NCBI RefSeq assembly: GCF_002277025.1
Contig: NZ_NIWD01000015.1
Location: forward strand, 115,872-179,871
Length of the DNA stretch: 64,000 nucleotides
DNA from: Sphingopyxis sp. GW247-27LB
GTDB taxonomy: Bacteria; Pseudomonadota; Alphaproteobacteria; Sphingomonadales; Sphingomonadaceae
Direction: 5' to 3'
This document shows positions 34,774 through 44,318 of the stretch, piece by piece (position 1 is the first letter of the stretch; each line of letters begins with the position of its first letter). The position numbers were made by a program, and so were the translations under genes. A model generated the notes under the pieces. It did no database searches. It was not told the origin of the DNA and saw only the letters and a list, made by a program, of their open reading frames with translations.

Positions 34774-37668
34774 ATGAGGTCTAAGACAAGCCTGTTTCTC
34801 GCGACGTCGACGGTTTCGATGTTGATGGCATTCGCCGCCCCCGCATTCGCCCAGCAGGCGCCGTCGCCCGACGCCGGACTGTCCGGCGATGGAGACGGGG
34901 CGCAGGCGAGTGAAGGAGAGGCGATCGTCGTCACCGGTTCGCGCATCGCCCGGCCCGAACTCGAATCCCCGATGCCGGTCAGCGTCACCAACATGGAGCA
35001 GGCGCTCGACCTCGGCCGGATCAGCGCCATCGAGGCGCTGGAACTCGACCCGGCGCTGGGCACCAACCAGAATCTCAGCAGCGACGTCAGGGGCTGGGAC
35101 GCGGGAATCGCGGCGGTCAACCTGCGCGACCTCGGCACCAACCGCAGCCTGACGCTGATCGACGGGCAGCGCCGCGTGTCCGGTTCCGCGCGCTCCTCCG
35201 CGGTCGATATCGGCATGATCCCGGTGAGCATGATCGATCGGATCGAGGTCGTGACCGGCGGCGCCGCGGCGATCTATGGCGCGGACGCGGTGACGGGTGC
35301 CGTCAACGTCATCACCAAGCGCAACATCGAAGGGTTGCACATCTCGGGACTGGCCGGCATTTCGGAACAGGGCGATGCCGCGAAACATCTGGTTTCGATC
35401 GCCACCGGCGGCAAGTTTGCCGACGGCCGGGGCTCCTTCTCGATCGGCGCCACCTATTCGCAATCCAACCCGCTGATCTACACCGACCGCTTCGACTGGC
35501 GGGACTGGCCGACCTATCGGGCGAACCCGGACAATACCGGCATCGATGACGGTATTCCCGATCGGGTGCTCGCGCCGAACACCCGGCAGCTCTATTTCGA
35601 TTATGTGCCGACCTATTGGCTGAACGGCCAGCGCTACATGGTCGAGGGCGGCAATGTGCGCGAATCCAATTGTGACATCGAATATAGCCCCGGGCAGTAC
35701 GCCGTGTGCGATGGCGGCGACGGCAGAAATCTGAGCGACCGCGATCAATTCCGGGGCGGGCTGAAGTCCGTGGCGCTGATGGGGCGGGTCGATTACAGCA
35801 TCACCGACGCCATCGAATTCGGCACGCATTTTTCCTATTCGCGCCAGAAGTACGACGGGACGTATAATTATTGGCGCGACGACAGCCGGACGACCTATTT
35901 CTCCGGCCCGGTGCCCGGCGGGCGCGGCGCCAGCGCGAGGTTGGACAACCCCTATCTGCCCGACTCCGTCCGGCAGGTGATGCTCGATAACAACCTGACC
36001 TCGCTGTATATCGACCGGACCTATGGCAACTTCCCCGAGCGGGAAGAAGATCACGACCGGGAAAGCTACACCATCGGCTCCTCGCTCAGCGGCAAGCTGG
36101 GTTCCAAGTTCAAATGGGAGGCGTTCTGGCAGTACGGCCGCGTGACCGACAACGTCACCGAAGCGAATGTTCCCTGGAAATCGCACTGGATCGCCGCGCG
36201 CGATGCCATCGCCGATCCGGTCACCGGCGACCCCATCTGCCGCGACGCGGTGGCTCGTGCGCAGGGTTGCGTGCCGTTCGACATCTTCAGCACCGAGCCG
36301 GCGACCGAGGCGCAGATCAAGTGGGCTATGGCCGACCGGCACGAGCGGCGGGTCAACACGCAGCAGATCTATGGCGCGAATATCAACGGCCCCCTGTTCG
36401 CGCTTCCCTATGGCGATGTGTCGGTCGCCGTGGGCGTCGAACATCGCAAGGAAACGCTGAAGACCACGGACGATCCGCTCGCGCTCGCGGGTGAGCTGGT
36501 TTACGGTGCCGGTCCGTCCGAACACCCCGAGCTCAGCAAATCGTTCAATGTGAGCGAGGCCTATGGGGAGGTGGTCATCCCGCTTCTCAGCGACCTGCCG
36601 TTCGCGCGGCGGCTCGAGGTCGAGGGCGCCTATCGCTATTCGGACTATAGCACCGTCGGCAGCACGCATGCCTGGAAAGCCGGGGCGATGTGGTCGCCGA
36701 TGGACGGCCTCAGCTTCCGCGGCGTCCTGTCACGAAGCGTCCGCACGCCGAATTTCGGCGAGCTTTACGAAGCGAAGGTCGAGACGCTCACCGGCGCCTA
36801 TACCGACGCCTGCTCGCTGGCGCTCTATTACGCCTCCGAGACGCGGGCGGCGAACTGCAAGGCCCTGGGGATCGACACTCCCTTCGAGACCCCCAGGATC
36901 GGGCCGGTCGTCGTCACCGGCGGCAACCCCGACCTCAAGCCTGAAACCTCGAACAGCCTGACGCTGGGCGCGATTCTGCAACCGCGGTTTCTGCCGGGCC
37001 TCGATATCACCATCGATTATTGGGATATCGACATCAAGAATGTCATCACCCAATTTTCTTACGCCACCCTTATCCGGCTCTGCGTCGACGCGCCGACGAT
37101 CGACAACGCCTATTGCGCGCGCGTGACCCGCGATCCGGTTACCGGCTATGCGACGCGGGTCGAATCGAACCAGCTCAATGCCGCGCGACTCTATGCGCGC
37201 GGTGTCGATATCGGGGTGGGCTATCGCCGGCCCGTGGGCGAGGGCACGCTCAGCCTGTCGTTCAAGGGGACCTACCTGCTCGACAAGGTGACCGAAACCA
37301 CACCGGGAATCCCGGAAGGAGACGTCGTTTCCGATGGCGCGTGGGAGAATCCGCGGTTCCGCGGCAACCTGCTGATGGCATACAAGATCGACGACCTCAA
37401 CATCGCGCTCAACACGCGCTTCATCAGCGCCGCGACCTTTGAACTGAACACCGATTCGGATGAAGCCTATCCGCGGCAACATATCCCGGCGAAGGTCTAT
37501 AACGACTTGACCGTGCAATATGATATCGGAGGGAAATATCAGTTCGGTTTCGGCGTGAACAATATCTTCAACATCATGCCGACCCATATGCCGACGATTT
37601 ATCGGGACGACAGAATATACGGCGTCGTCGGCCGGTATTTCTTCACCACCGTCAAGATGAATTTCTGA
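34774..37668 (+). CDS. TonB-dependent receptor (large, SusC-like sphingomonad type)
   Basis: Outer-membrane TonB-dependent transporter of 964 residues. The signal peptide ends APAFAQQ. The plug includes GEAIVVTGSRIARPELESPMPVSV, then TLIDGQRRVSG and VVTGGAAAIYGADAVTGAVNVIT. The long barrel ends with RYFFTTVKMNF, whose terminal Phe is typical. GLSFRGVLSRSVRTPNFGELYEA and NPDLKPETSNSLTLGA are standard barrel motifs. It belongs to the carbohydrate or organic-nutrient TonB receptors abundant in Caulobacter and sphingomonads rather than to siderophore receptors. The start has GGAGG and a signal peptide. It is probably controlled by the LacI-type protein and transcribed with the downstream hydrolases, perhaps attenuated by the hairpin at 37.69 kb. 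Confidence 0.92.
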   Translation: MRSKTSLFLATSTVSMLMAFAAPAFAQQAPSPDAGLSGDGDGAQASEGEAIVVTGSRIARPELESPMPVSVTNMEQALDLGRISAIEALELDPALGTNQNLSSDVRGWDAGIAAVNLRDLGTNRSLTLIDGQRRVSGSARSSAVDIGMIPVSMIDRIEVVTGGAAAIYGADAVTGAVNVITKRNIEGLHISGLAGISEQGDAAKHLVSIATGGKFADGRGSFSIGATYSQSNPLIYTDRFDWRDWPTYRANPDNTGIDDGIPDRVLAPNTRQLYFDYVPTYWLNGQRYMVEGGNVRESNCDIEYSPGQYAVCDGGDGRNLSDRDQFRGGLKSVALMGRVDYSITDAIEFGTHFSYSRQKYDGTYNYWRDDSRTTYFSGPVPGGRGASARLDNPYLPDSVRQVMLDNNLTSLYIDRTYGNFPEREEDHDRESYTIGSSLSGKLGSKFKWEAFWQYGRVTDNVTEANVPWKSHWIAARDAIADPVTGDPICRDAVARAQGCVPFDIFSTEPATEAQIKWAMADRHERRVNTQQIYGANINGPLFALPYGDVSVAVGVEHRKETLKTTDDPLALAGELVYGAGPSEHPELSKSFNVSEAYGEVVIPLLSDLPFARRLEVEGAYRYSDYSTVGSTHAWKAGAMWSPMDGLSFRGVLSRSVRTPNFGELYEAKVETLTGAYTDACSLALYYASETRAANCKALGIDTPFETPRIGPVVVTGGNPDLKPETSNSLTLGAILQPRFLPGLDITIDYWDIDIKNVITQFSYATLIRLCVDAPTIDNAYCARVTRDPVTGYATRVESNQLNAARLYARGVDIGVGYRRPVGEGTLSLSFKGTYLLDKVTETTPGIPEGDVVSDGAWENPRFRGNLLMAYKIDDLNIALNTRFISAATFELNTDSDEAYPRQHIPAKVYNDLTVQYDIGGKYQFGFGVNNIFNIMPTHMPTIYRDDRIYGVVGRYFFTTVKMNF

Positions 37669-37685
37669 TCGGAAGACTGGAATCG

Positions 37686-37709
37686 CAAGCGAGGGGCGAC
37701 CCTCGCTTG
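37686..37709 (+). terminator. Hairpin between TonB receptor and amidohydrolase genes
   Basis: A perfect 10-bp stem CAAGCGAGGG / CCCTCGCTTG with a GCGA loop starts 17 bases after the receptor stop. There is only a short TCATTT afterwards, so it may be a partial terminator or an mRNA-stability element lowering downstream expression. Confidence 0.6.
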
Positions 37710-37735
37710 TCATTTGGAACGAGGAGAGCCGAGGC

Positions 37736-39322
37736 ATGATCCGATCCGCTATCGCTGTTGCGGGGGTACTGGCGCTCGCTTTCCCCGCCGCCTCGCAGAC
37801 CGCACCGCGGGGCGCCAAGGCAGAGGTCGTGCGCGGGGTGGAGGCGCGAGCCAAGCTGTCGCAAGTCATCAACGATCAACTGTTCAGCTATGCCGAGATC
37901 GGTTTCCAGGAGCATGAGACCGAACGCTATCTGACCGCCCTGCTGGAAAAGCACGGGTTCGCGGTCGAGCGCAACATCGCGGGGCTGCCGACCGGCTGGG
38001 TCGCGCGGTGGACAAACGGCACCGGGGGGCCGGTGATCGCGCTGGGCAGCGACATCGATGGCATCCCGAAGGCGAGCCAGACGCCCGGCATCCCTTGGCG
38101 CCAACCGATGGTCGACGGCGCGCCGGGGCACGGCGAGGGGCATAATAGCGGCCAGGCGATGAACATCGTCGCGGCGCTGGCGGTGAAGGACTGGATGGTC
38201 CGCACCCACACCGCGGGCACGCTGGTGATCTGGCCGGGCGTCGCCGAGGAATTGCTGGGCGGCAAGGCCCGCTTCGTTCGCGCCGGCGTGTTCAAGACCG
38301 TCGATGCGGCGATCTTCAGCCATGTCAGCAGCCAGCTCGCGACCGCGTGGGGCCAGCCCAACGGCACCGGCATGGTCAGCGTCGAATATAGGTTCGAGGG
38401 CGAGAGCGCGCATGCCGCCGCCGCCCCGTGGCGGGGACGCTCGGCGCTCGACGGCGTGATCGCGATGGCGGACGGTTGGGAGATGCGGCGCGAGCATCTG
38501 CGCCCCGAGCAACGATCGCACTATGTCATCAGCGAAGGCGGCGACCAGCCCAATGTGGTGCCCTCCGAAGCCAAAATCTGGTTCTATTTGCGCGAGATGA
38601 ATTTCGACGCCGTCGAAAAGATGCTCGCGACCGCCGACGCCATCGCCGACGGCGCCGCCAAGATGACGAGCACGACGGTCAGCCGGAAAATCCTGGGGGT
38701 GGCGGCCACCCAGCATTTCAACCGGCCGATGGCGGAAGCGGCGCAGGCCAATATTGTCGCGGTCGGCCTGCCCAAATGGGACGCCGACGATCAGGCCTTC
38801 GCGCGCGCCGTGCAGGCGAATGTCGGCGCGACGGTGACGACCGGACTGCCGACAAAGCTGATGGCGTTCGGCCCGCCGCCCGAGGAGCCGAAATCGGCCG
38901 GATCGGACGATATCGGCGACGTCAGCTGGACAGTGCCCACGATCACCATCCGCTATCCGGCCAATATACCGGGGTTGCCGGGGCATAATTGGGCGAACGC
39001 CATCGCGATGGCGACCCCGATCGCGCACAAGGGCGTTCAGGCAGGCGCCAAGGTGATGGCGATGACGGTCGTCGACCTGCTGACCAAGCCGAAGCTGCTG
39101 GCGGACGCAAAGCGCTATTTCAGCGAGGTACAGACCAAGGACCAGCATTATGTTTCGATGCTGGCGACCGACGATACACCGCCGACGTGGCTGAATGCCG
39201 AGACGATGGCGCGGTACAAGCCCGAACTCGCGAAGCATTATTATGATCCGCAGCATTATGGATCGTACCTGGAACAGCTCGGCGTCCAATGGCCGACGCT
39301 GACGCGCGGCCCGGCGAAATAG
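37736..39322 (+). CDS. Exported M20-family amidohydrolase (AbgB/aminobenzoyl-glutamate hydrolase-like)
   Basis: Zinc amidohydrolase of the M20 family, 528 residues, with a signal peptide ending FPAASQTAP. Blocks in order: FSYAEIGFQEHETERYL, IALGSDIDGIP, the metal-binding GHGEGHNSGQAMNI (replacing the usual GHDGH), WPGVAEELLGGKARFV with the catalytic Glu, and the insertion-domain helix EGESAHAAAAPWRGRSALDGV. DVSWTVPTITIRYP and GLPGHNWANAIAM follow. This order fits the AbgB subgroup. It cleaves an amide in the periplasm; the substrate is unknown. GAGGAG precedes the ATG. Its place between the receptor and two phosphoesterases suggests it trims an imported compound. Confidence 0.85.
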   Translation: MIRSAIAVAGVLALAFPAASQTAPRGAKAEVVRGVEARAKLSQVINDQLFSYAEIGFQEHETERYLTALLEKHGFAVERNIAGLPTGWVARWTNGTGGPVIALGSDIDGIPKASQTPGIPWRQPMVDGAPGHGEGHNSGQAMNIVAALAVKDWMVRTHTAGTLVIWPGVAEELLGGKARFVRAGVFKTVDAAIFSHVSSQLATAWGQPNGTGMVSVEYRFEGESAHAAAAPWRGRSALDGVIAMADGWEMRREHLRPEQRSHYVISEGGDQPNVVPSEAKIWFYLREMNFDAVEKMLATADAIADGAAKMTSTTVSRKILGVAATQHFNRPMAEAAQANIVAVGLPKWDADDQAFARAVQANVGATVTTGLPTKLMAFGPPPEEPKSAGSDDIGDVSWTVPTITIRYPANIPGLPGHNWANAIAMATPIAHKGVQAGAKVMAMTVVDLLTKPKLLADAKRYFSEVQTKDQHYVSMLATDDTPPTWLNAETMARYKPELAKHYYDPQHYGSYLEQLGVQWPTLTRGPAK

Positions 39323-39462
39323 GGCCTGGTTGAACGGCAGCGATCACGCTGGACGAGGTTGCCGAAACGCCATCCACCCGCGGACGAGGCGCCCCGGCGT
39401 CGCGATCGTTCAAAATCCCATCTTCGGCACCGAAACGGATAAGCGAAGGAACAAAGCGCCGG

Positions 39463-40908
39463 ATGTCGACGACGCCCCCATTGACCCGCCGCCGCCTGCT
39501 CACCAACGCGGCGCAACTCGCGTCGGTGGCCGCGGCGTCGATGCTGATGCCGCCCAATGTGCAAAAGCTGATGGCGCAGCCGCCCCGGCGCCCGGGCACG
39601 CTGAAGGACATCAAGCATGTCGTGCTGCTGATGCAGGAGAACCGGTCGTTCGATCATTATTTCGGCATGCTTTCGGGCGTACGCGGTTTCGGCGACCCCG
39701 ATGCCCTGACGCTTTCCACCGGCAGGAGCGTCTTTCACCAGCCCGATGCCGCGAGCCCGGACGGCTATCTGCTGCCGTTCCACCTCGACAGTTTTTCGAC
39801 CAATGCGCAGAAACTGCCCTCCACCAGCCATGCCTGGGCGGTGCAGCATCAGGCGTGGAACGGCGGCAGGATGGACCAGTGGCTCCCCGCGCACCGCGCC
39901 GCCGACGGGGTAAACGGCCCCTATACGATGGGCTATTTCAAGCGCGAGGATATCCCGTTCCACTATGCGCTGGCGGAGGCGTTCACGATTTGCGACGCCT
40001 ATCATTCGTCGGTGATCGGGCCGACCTGGCCGAACCGCTTCTACCATATGACCGGCACGATCGATCCGGAGGCGACGGCCGGCGGGCCGGTGATCGAGAA
40101 TATCATGCCGCCCGGCGGATTTCGCTGGAAAACCTACCCCGAACGATTGCAGGACGCCGGGATCGACTGGCGCATCTATCAATATGGCGAGATGGGGAAA
40201 CGCCCCAACAACATATTCAAATATGTCGCACAGTTCCGGAACGCCGCAGCGGGCTCGCAACTGGCACTGCGCGGGTTGCCGGACGCCGACGAGGGCCGGT
40301 TCGCGCATGACGTGCTCCACGACCGCCTGCCGACCGTCTCGTGGCTGATGCCCTCCGCCGTGGGATGCGAGCATCCCGATTACATGCCCGCCGCCGGCGC
40401 CGATTTCATCGCTCGCCGGCTCAACGAACTCGCCGCCAACCCGGATGTCTGGGCCAAGACGGTTTTCATCCTCAACTATGACGAGAATGACGGCCTGTTC
40501 GATCATGTCGCGCCGCCCGTGCCCCCGGCCGGAACGCCGCATGAATTCGTCGGCGACGTGCCGATCGGCGCCGGCTTTCGCGTGCCGTGCATCATCATAT
40601 CGCCGTGGACGGCCGGCGGCTGGGTATCGAGCCAGCCGTTCGACCATACGTCGACCCTGCAATTTCTGGAGCGGATCACCGGCGTCCGCGAGCCCAATAT
40701 CAGCGACTGGCGCCGCCGAACCTTCGGCGATCTCACCTCGGTCTTCCGTTTCCATCAACCAGCGGCGAGACCACCGGTCCTGCCGACGACGGAGGAGACG
40801 TTGGCGCTCGCCAGACATAACGCGGCGACGATGCCCTTTCCCTTCATTCCGGGCGCGGGCCAACAGGTTCCGTTGCAGGAGCGCGGCGAGCGCAAGCGCA
40901 TCCGATAA
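39463..40908 (+). CDS. Tat-exported phosphoesterase, phospholipase C-like
   Basis: Alkaline-phosphatase-superfamily phosphoesterase of 481 residues. The Tat signal TRRRLLTNAAQLASVAAASM is followed by the family signature HVVLLMQENRSFDHYFGML (residues about 50-68). That Glu-Asn-Arg-Ser-Phe-Asp-His block identifies phospholipase C and AcpA-type enzymes. Later come HAWAVQHQAWNGGRMDQWL, WPNRFYHMTGT, FILNYDENDGLFDHVAPPVPP (metal ligands) and FDHTSTLQFLERITG. It lacks the C-terminal domains of 700-residue phosphocholine-specific PLCs, so the substrate may be different. The next gene is a divergent paralogue. Confidence 0.87.
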   Translation: MSTTPPLTRRRLLTNAAQLASVAAASMLMPPNVQKLMAQPPRRPGTLKDIKHVVLLMQENRSFDHYFGMLSGVRGFGDPDALTLSTGRSVFHQPDAASPDGYLLPFHLDSFSTNAQKLPSTSHAWAVQHQAWNGGRMDQWLPAHRAADGVNGPYTMGYFKREDIPFHYALAEAFTICDAYHSSVIGPTWPNRFYHMTGTIDPEATAGGPVIENIMPPGGFRWKTYPERLQDAGIDWRIYQYGEMGKRPNNIFKYVAQFRNAAAGSQLALRGLPDADEGRFAHDVLHDRLPTVSWLMPSAVGCEHPDYMPAAGADFIARRLNELAANPDVWAKTVFILNYDENDGLFDHVAPPVPPAGTPHEFVGDVPIGAGFRVPCIIISPWTAGGWVSSQPFDHTSTLQFLERITGVREPNISDWRRRTFGDLTSVFRFHQPAARPPVLPTTEETLALARHNAATMPFPFIPGAGQQVPLQERGERKRIR

Positions 40909-40949
40909 GCGCCGGACAGGACGCTGCGGCGCAGCATGAGGATAATGAG

Positions 40950-42608
40950 ATGAACGAGAATCCGCCCGGTTCGGACGAACCTGTTTCTCCGGAGCGCCGC
41001 CTGTTGCTTGGGGGCTTCGCCGCGGCGGTGGGCGCCGCGGCGATGGGCGATGCGGGAGCCGTTTCCGCACCGGCGGCACCTGCCGCCAGGCCGGCCGCCG
41101 ATGCCGCGCTGCGCGACGCCATCGACACGGTGGTGATCATCTATGCGGAAAACCGCAGCTTCAACAATCTGTTCGGCGACTTTCCCGGGGTCGAGCAGCC
41201 GCTTTCCGCGGTGCCGCCCGAACGCTATCTCCAGCGCGACCGCGACGGCGGGGTGCTGCAACAATTGCCGCCGATATGGGAAGGGTTGGTGCCGCACCGG
41301 CAGGTCGTCGAGCACCGCGAATATCTGAGCGACGAGACCGTCCATGCGGCGCTCGCCAACGCGCCGTTCGCGCTCACGACGCCCGAAGGCGATCCGCTGC
41401 CGCATGGTCTGGTCACCCGCGACCTGATCCACGCCTTTTACAACAATCAGCTGCAGATCAACGGCGGCCGCAATGACGGCTTCGTCGCGTGGGGGAACAG
41501 CGGCGCGCTCGTCATGGGCTATTATGCGGACAATGCCGCCAACCTTCGGCTGTGGCAGATCGCGCGCGAGTTCACCTTGTGCGACAATTTCTTCATGGGC
41601 GCGTTCGGCGGCTCGTTCCTCAACCATCAATATCTGGTCGCGGCGCGCCCGCCCTATTATCCGAACGCCGACAAGGGTCCGGCGAGGGATCGCATCACCG
41701 TGCTGGACCGAAGCGACCCGCGCGACGTCCGCCCCCGGCAGACCGCTCAATCCCCCGCCAGCGCGATGGATGGGCCGGTGCGCTTCGTGCCCAATTCGCT
41801 GACCCCGGATTTCTACGCGGTCAACACGATGCTGCCGCCCTATGCCCCGAGCTATGAACTCGATGCCGGGCGGCCGGGCTATACGGACTGGTCCAGCGCC
41901 AAGACGCTGCTGCCCCAACGCCACGCCACGGTCGGCGACATGCTCTCGGCCCGCGGGGTCGACTGGGCCTGGTACGCCGGCGGCTGGAGCGCCGCGCTGG
42001 CGGGGCACGGAACCGATGCGCAATTCCCCTCGCGGCCCAATTTTCAGCCGCACCACCAGCCGCTCAACTATTTCGCGCAGTTCGCCCCCGGCACGGCAAG
42101 GCGCGACCGGCACCTGCGCGACGGCGGCCTCGGCGAAACGGCGCGAACCAATATCTTCCTCGCGGACGTCGAGGCCGGGCGCCTGCCCGCGGTCAGCTTT
42201 TACAAGCCGCAGGGCAACCTCAACATGCATGCCGGCTATTCGGATGTCGATGCCGGCGACCGCCATATCGCGGGGGTGATCCAAGCACTGCGCAACGGCC
42301 CGCAATGGGAAAAAATGCTCGTCATCGTCACCTTCGACGAAAATGGCGGATGGTGGGACCATGTCGCGCCGCCCAAAGGGGATCGCTGGGGCCCCGGGAC
42401 GCGTATTCCGGCGATCATCGTCTCTCCCCATGCGCGCCGCGGCGAAGTCGATCACACCATCTATGACACCGGCTCGATCGCGCGCTTCCTCACGCGGCGC
42501 TTCGGGTTGAAAAAACTGCCGGGATTGGTCGAGCGCGAGCAGGCGATGATCGCCGCCGGCGGGCCGCCGCCGGGCGATCTTACGGGCGCCCTCGCTCTCG
42601 GCGAATGA
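40950..42608 (+). CDS. Exported acid phosphatase AcpA-like phosphoesterase
   Basis: Second member of the same superfamily, 552 residues, closest to Francisella AcpA-type acid phosphatases. The Tat-like signal is PERRLLLGGFAAAVGAAAM. The signature VVIIYAENRSFNNLFGDFPG differs from the neighbour (Asn-Asn for Asp-His). FALTTPEGDPLPHGLVTRDLIHAFYNNQLQ and NQYLVAARPP-like barrel blocks follow, then VIVTFDENGGWWDHVAPPKGDRWGPGTRIPAIIVSPHARRG with the C-terminal metal ligands. It begins 41 bases after the previous gene and so is co-transcribed. It would release phosphate in the periplasm. Confidence 0.87.
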   Translation: MNENPPGSDEPVSPERRLLLGGFAAAVGAAAMGDAGAVSAPAAPAARPAADAALRDAIDTVVIIYAENRSFNNLFGDFPGVEQPLSAVPPERYLQRDRDGGVLQQLPPIWEGLVPHRQVVEHREYLSDETVHAALANAPFALTTPEGDPLPHGLVTRDLIHAFYNNQLQINGGRNDGFVAWGNSGALVMGYYADNAANLRLWQIAREFTLCDNFFMGAFGGSFLNHQYLVAARPPYYPNADKGPARDRITVLDRSDPRDVRPRQTAQSPASAMDGPVRFVPNSLTPDFYAVNTMLPPYAPSYELDAGRPGYTDWSSAKTLLPQRHATVGDMLSARGVDWAWYAGGWSAALAGHGTDAQFPSRPNFQPHHQPLNYFAQFAPGTARRDRHLRDGGLGETARTNIFLADVEAGRLPAVSFYKPQGNLNMHAGYSDVDAGDRHIAGVIQALRNGPQWEKMLVIVTFDENGGWWDHVAPPKGDRWGPGTRIPAIIVSPHARRGEVDHTIYDTGSIARFLTRRFGLKKLPGLVEREQAMIAAGGPPPGDLTGALALGE

Positions 42609-42820
42609 TCGGCCCGTCCGGTTCCTTGGGACGACCCGACTGTGATACGATGGTCGGCACCACGCAGTCTGGCTCCTGGCGAACTCGAAAAACGCGCCGA
42701 AAAGATCAAACTCTGGCGAGCCGAGGCGCGGGCCGAGAATTCAGGACGCCAGTCCAAAAGGACCGGCGACCGCGGACTGCCTCGACAAATCGTGGCGTCG
42801 TCCTGCGACGACAGCCTGCT

Positions 42821-43453
42821 TCAAAGAGCCGCAAACGCCTTGCGGAATGCGGCGGCGCGATTGCCGACCTCGGCAGGATCGAAACCGGGTTTGTACAGCG
42901 ACGAGCCAAGGCCAAACCCGGCAGCGCCGGCCTCGCGCCAAGGCCGAAGATTATCAGGCGCGATTCCTCCCACCGGTAGAATAGGAACCGATGCGGGCAG
43001 CACCGCGCGCATCGCCTTGAGCACCGCGGGCGAGGCCGCTTCGGCGGGAAATAGCTTGAGCGCGGTTGCACCCGCACCGAGCGCGGCGAATGCCTCCGTC
43101 GGCGTGGCGATGCCCGGCAGCGACACAAGGCCTCGCGCCGCGGTTGCCGCGATCACTTCGAAATTGGCGTTGGGCGAGATCACGAGCGCACCCCCTGCCC
43201 CGGCGACCGCGCCGACGTCAGCTTCCGTCAGCACCGTGCCCGCCCCCACGACCGCGCGATCGCCCGCCGCGGCGACGAGGCGGGCGATGCTTTCGATGGC
43301 GTCGGGCGAATTGAGAGGCACCTCGATCAAGGTGAAGCCCGCAGCGATCAGCGCCTCGCCGACCGGCACGACCTCGTCGGGAGTCACGCCGCGCAAGATG
43401 GCGATCAGAGGGCAGATGGCGAAAGCGGCATCGAAACGGGAAAGGTGGGTCAT
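42821..43453 (-). CDS. dgoA: 2-dehydro-3-deoxy-6-phosphogalactonate aldolase
   Basis: Class I KDPG/KDPGal aldolase, splitting 2-keto-3-deoxy-6-phosphogalactonate to pyruvate and glyceraldehyde-3-phosphate. LIAILRGVTPDEV (residues about 15-27), IEVPLNSPDAIESI, VGAGTVLT, SPNANFEVI and the Schiff-base Lys in ATALKLFPAE are present. VPLNSP rather than VTLRT marks the DgoA subgroup over Eda. It is 210 residues. Its ATG overlaps the dgoK stop by four bases. Confidence 0.92.
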   Translation of the reverse strand: MTHLSRFDAAFAICPLIAILRGVTPDEVVPVGEALIAAGFTLIEVPLNSPDAIESIARLVAAAGDRAVVGAGTVLTEADVGAVAGAGGALVISPNANFEVIAATAARGLVSLPGIATPTEAFAALGAGATALKLFPAEAASPAVLKAMRAVLPASVPILPVGGIAPDNLRPWREAGAAGFGLGSSLYKPGFDPAEVGNRAAAFRKAFAAL

Positions 43454-44316
43454 TGGCGAGCGGCTCCAAGTGCGAGGATTCCGGCGACGAACGCCGCGTG
43501 ACTGTCTACATGATGTGCGGTGCGGCCATTGGCTTCGATCGCCGTCGCATAGAGCGCGCCCAGTTCCGGGTTGGCGAGGATGAACACCTCGTCATGATCC
43601 GCACCGGCCAACCGCGCAGCGACGTCGCTGCCGATCAGCAGGCCGCTCGCGAACGCCGCGGCGTCGGCGTCGTCACGAACCCCCAGCATCTTCGCGGCAC
43701 GGATACCGAACAGCGACGCGGCCAGATCACGGCGTCGCCCCTCCTCGACGCCTTCGCGAAATGCAGCGTTGGCACCGACCTCGCCGTGCAGCTGGGCGGC
43801 GAGCAGTCCGTGCGTGCGCAGCAAGGCGAAAAGCTCCCCCGTCATCGCGGTGGTGAAGTCGGCGATCCGCCCGTCGGCCATGAGTGCCCATTTGCAGTGG
43901 GTACCGGGTTGGGCGAGCAGCGCGTCGGCAGGCACGAGTCCAGCCGCCACCGCGCCGAGCAGTTGGACCTCCTCGCCCCGCATCACATCGGCGCGCCCGC
44001 CCGCCCGGGTCGACACCCCCGGCACGATCGCCGTGCGCGCATCGACCTCGAGCAGATTGGCGGCCAGCTCGTCGATGCCCGCCGGCGCTGCGACATAGGG
44101 CGCGACCCGCCAGCCGATATTCGATCCGACCATCCCCGCGAGCAGCATCGGCAGGTCGCCGAACCGGCCACGGATTCCCGCCACCGCATCTTCGAAGTCG
44201 CGCACCGACGTGACGCCCAGGTCGTCGCGCTCGGTGCGCACGACCACGCCGTTCTCGATCAGATAGGTGCGACGATTGGTGGTTCCCCAGTCGACCGCCA
44301 GAAATGCCTCACCCAT
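43450..44316 (-). CDS. dgoK: 2-dehydro-3-deoxygalactonokinase
   Basis: Phosphorylates 2-keto-3-deoxygalactonate with ATP. The 288-residue protein starts MGEAFLAVDWGTTNRRTYLI with the phosphate-binding DWGTTNRR. AGMVGSNIGW, PGVSTRAGGRADVMRGEEVQLLGA and LAQPGTHCKWALM are characteristic DgoK blocks. The ATG at 44316 is two bases from the symporter stop. With dgoA and the symporter it makes up a galactonate/galactose-derivative pathway. The dehydratase dgoD that makes its substrate is not in the window. Confidence 0.93.
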   Translation of the reverse strand: MGEAFLAVDWGTTNRRTYLIENGVVVRTERDDLGVTSVRDFEDAVAGIRGRFGDLPMLLAGMVGSNIGWRVAPYVAAPAGIDELAANLLEVDARTAIVPGVSTRAGGRADVMRGEEVQLLGAVAAGLVPADALLAQPGTHCKWALMADGRIADFTTAMTGELFALLRTHGLLAAQLHGEVGANAAFREGVEEGRRRDLAASLFGIRAAKMLGVRDDADAAAFASGLLIGSDVAARLAGADHDEVFILANPELGALYATAIEANGRTAHHVDSHAAFVAGILALGAARQ

Positions 44317-44318
44317 CC

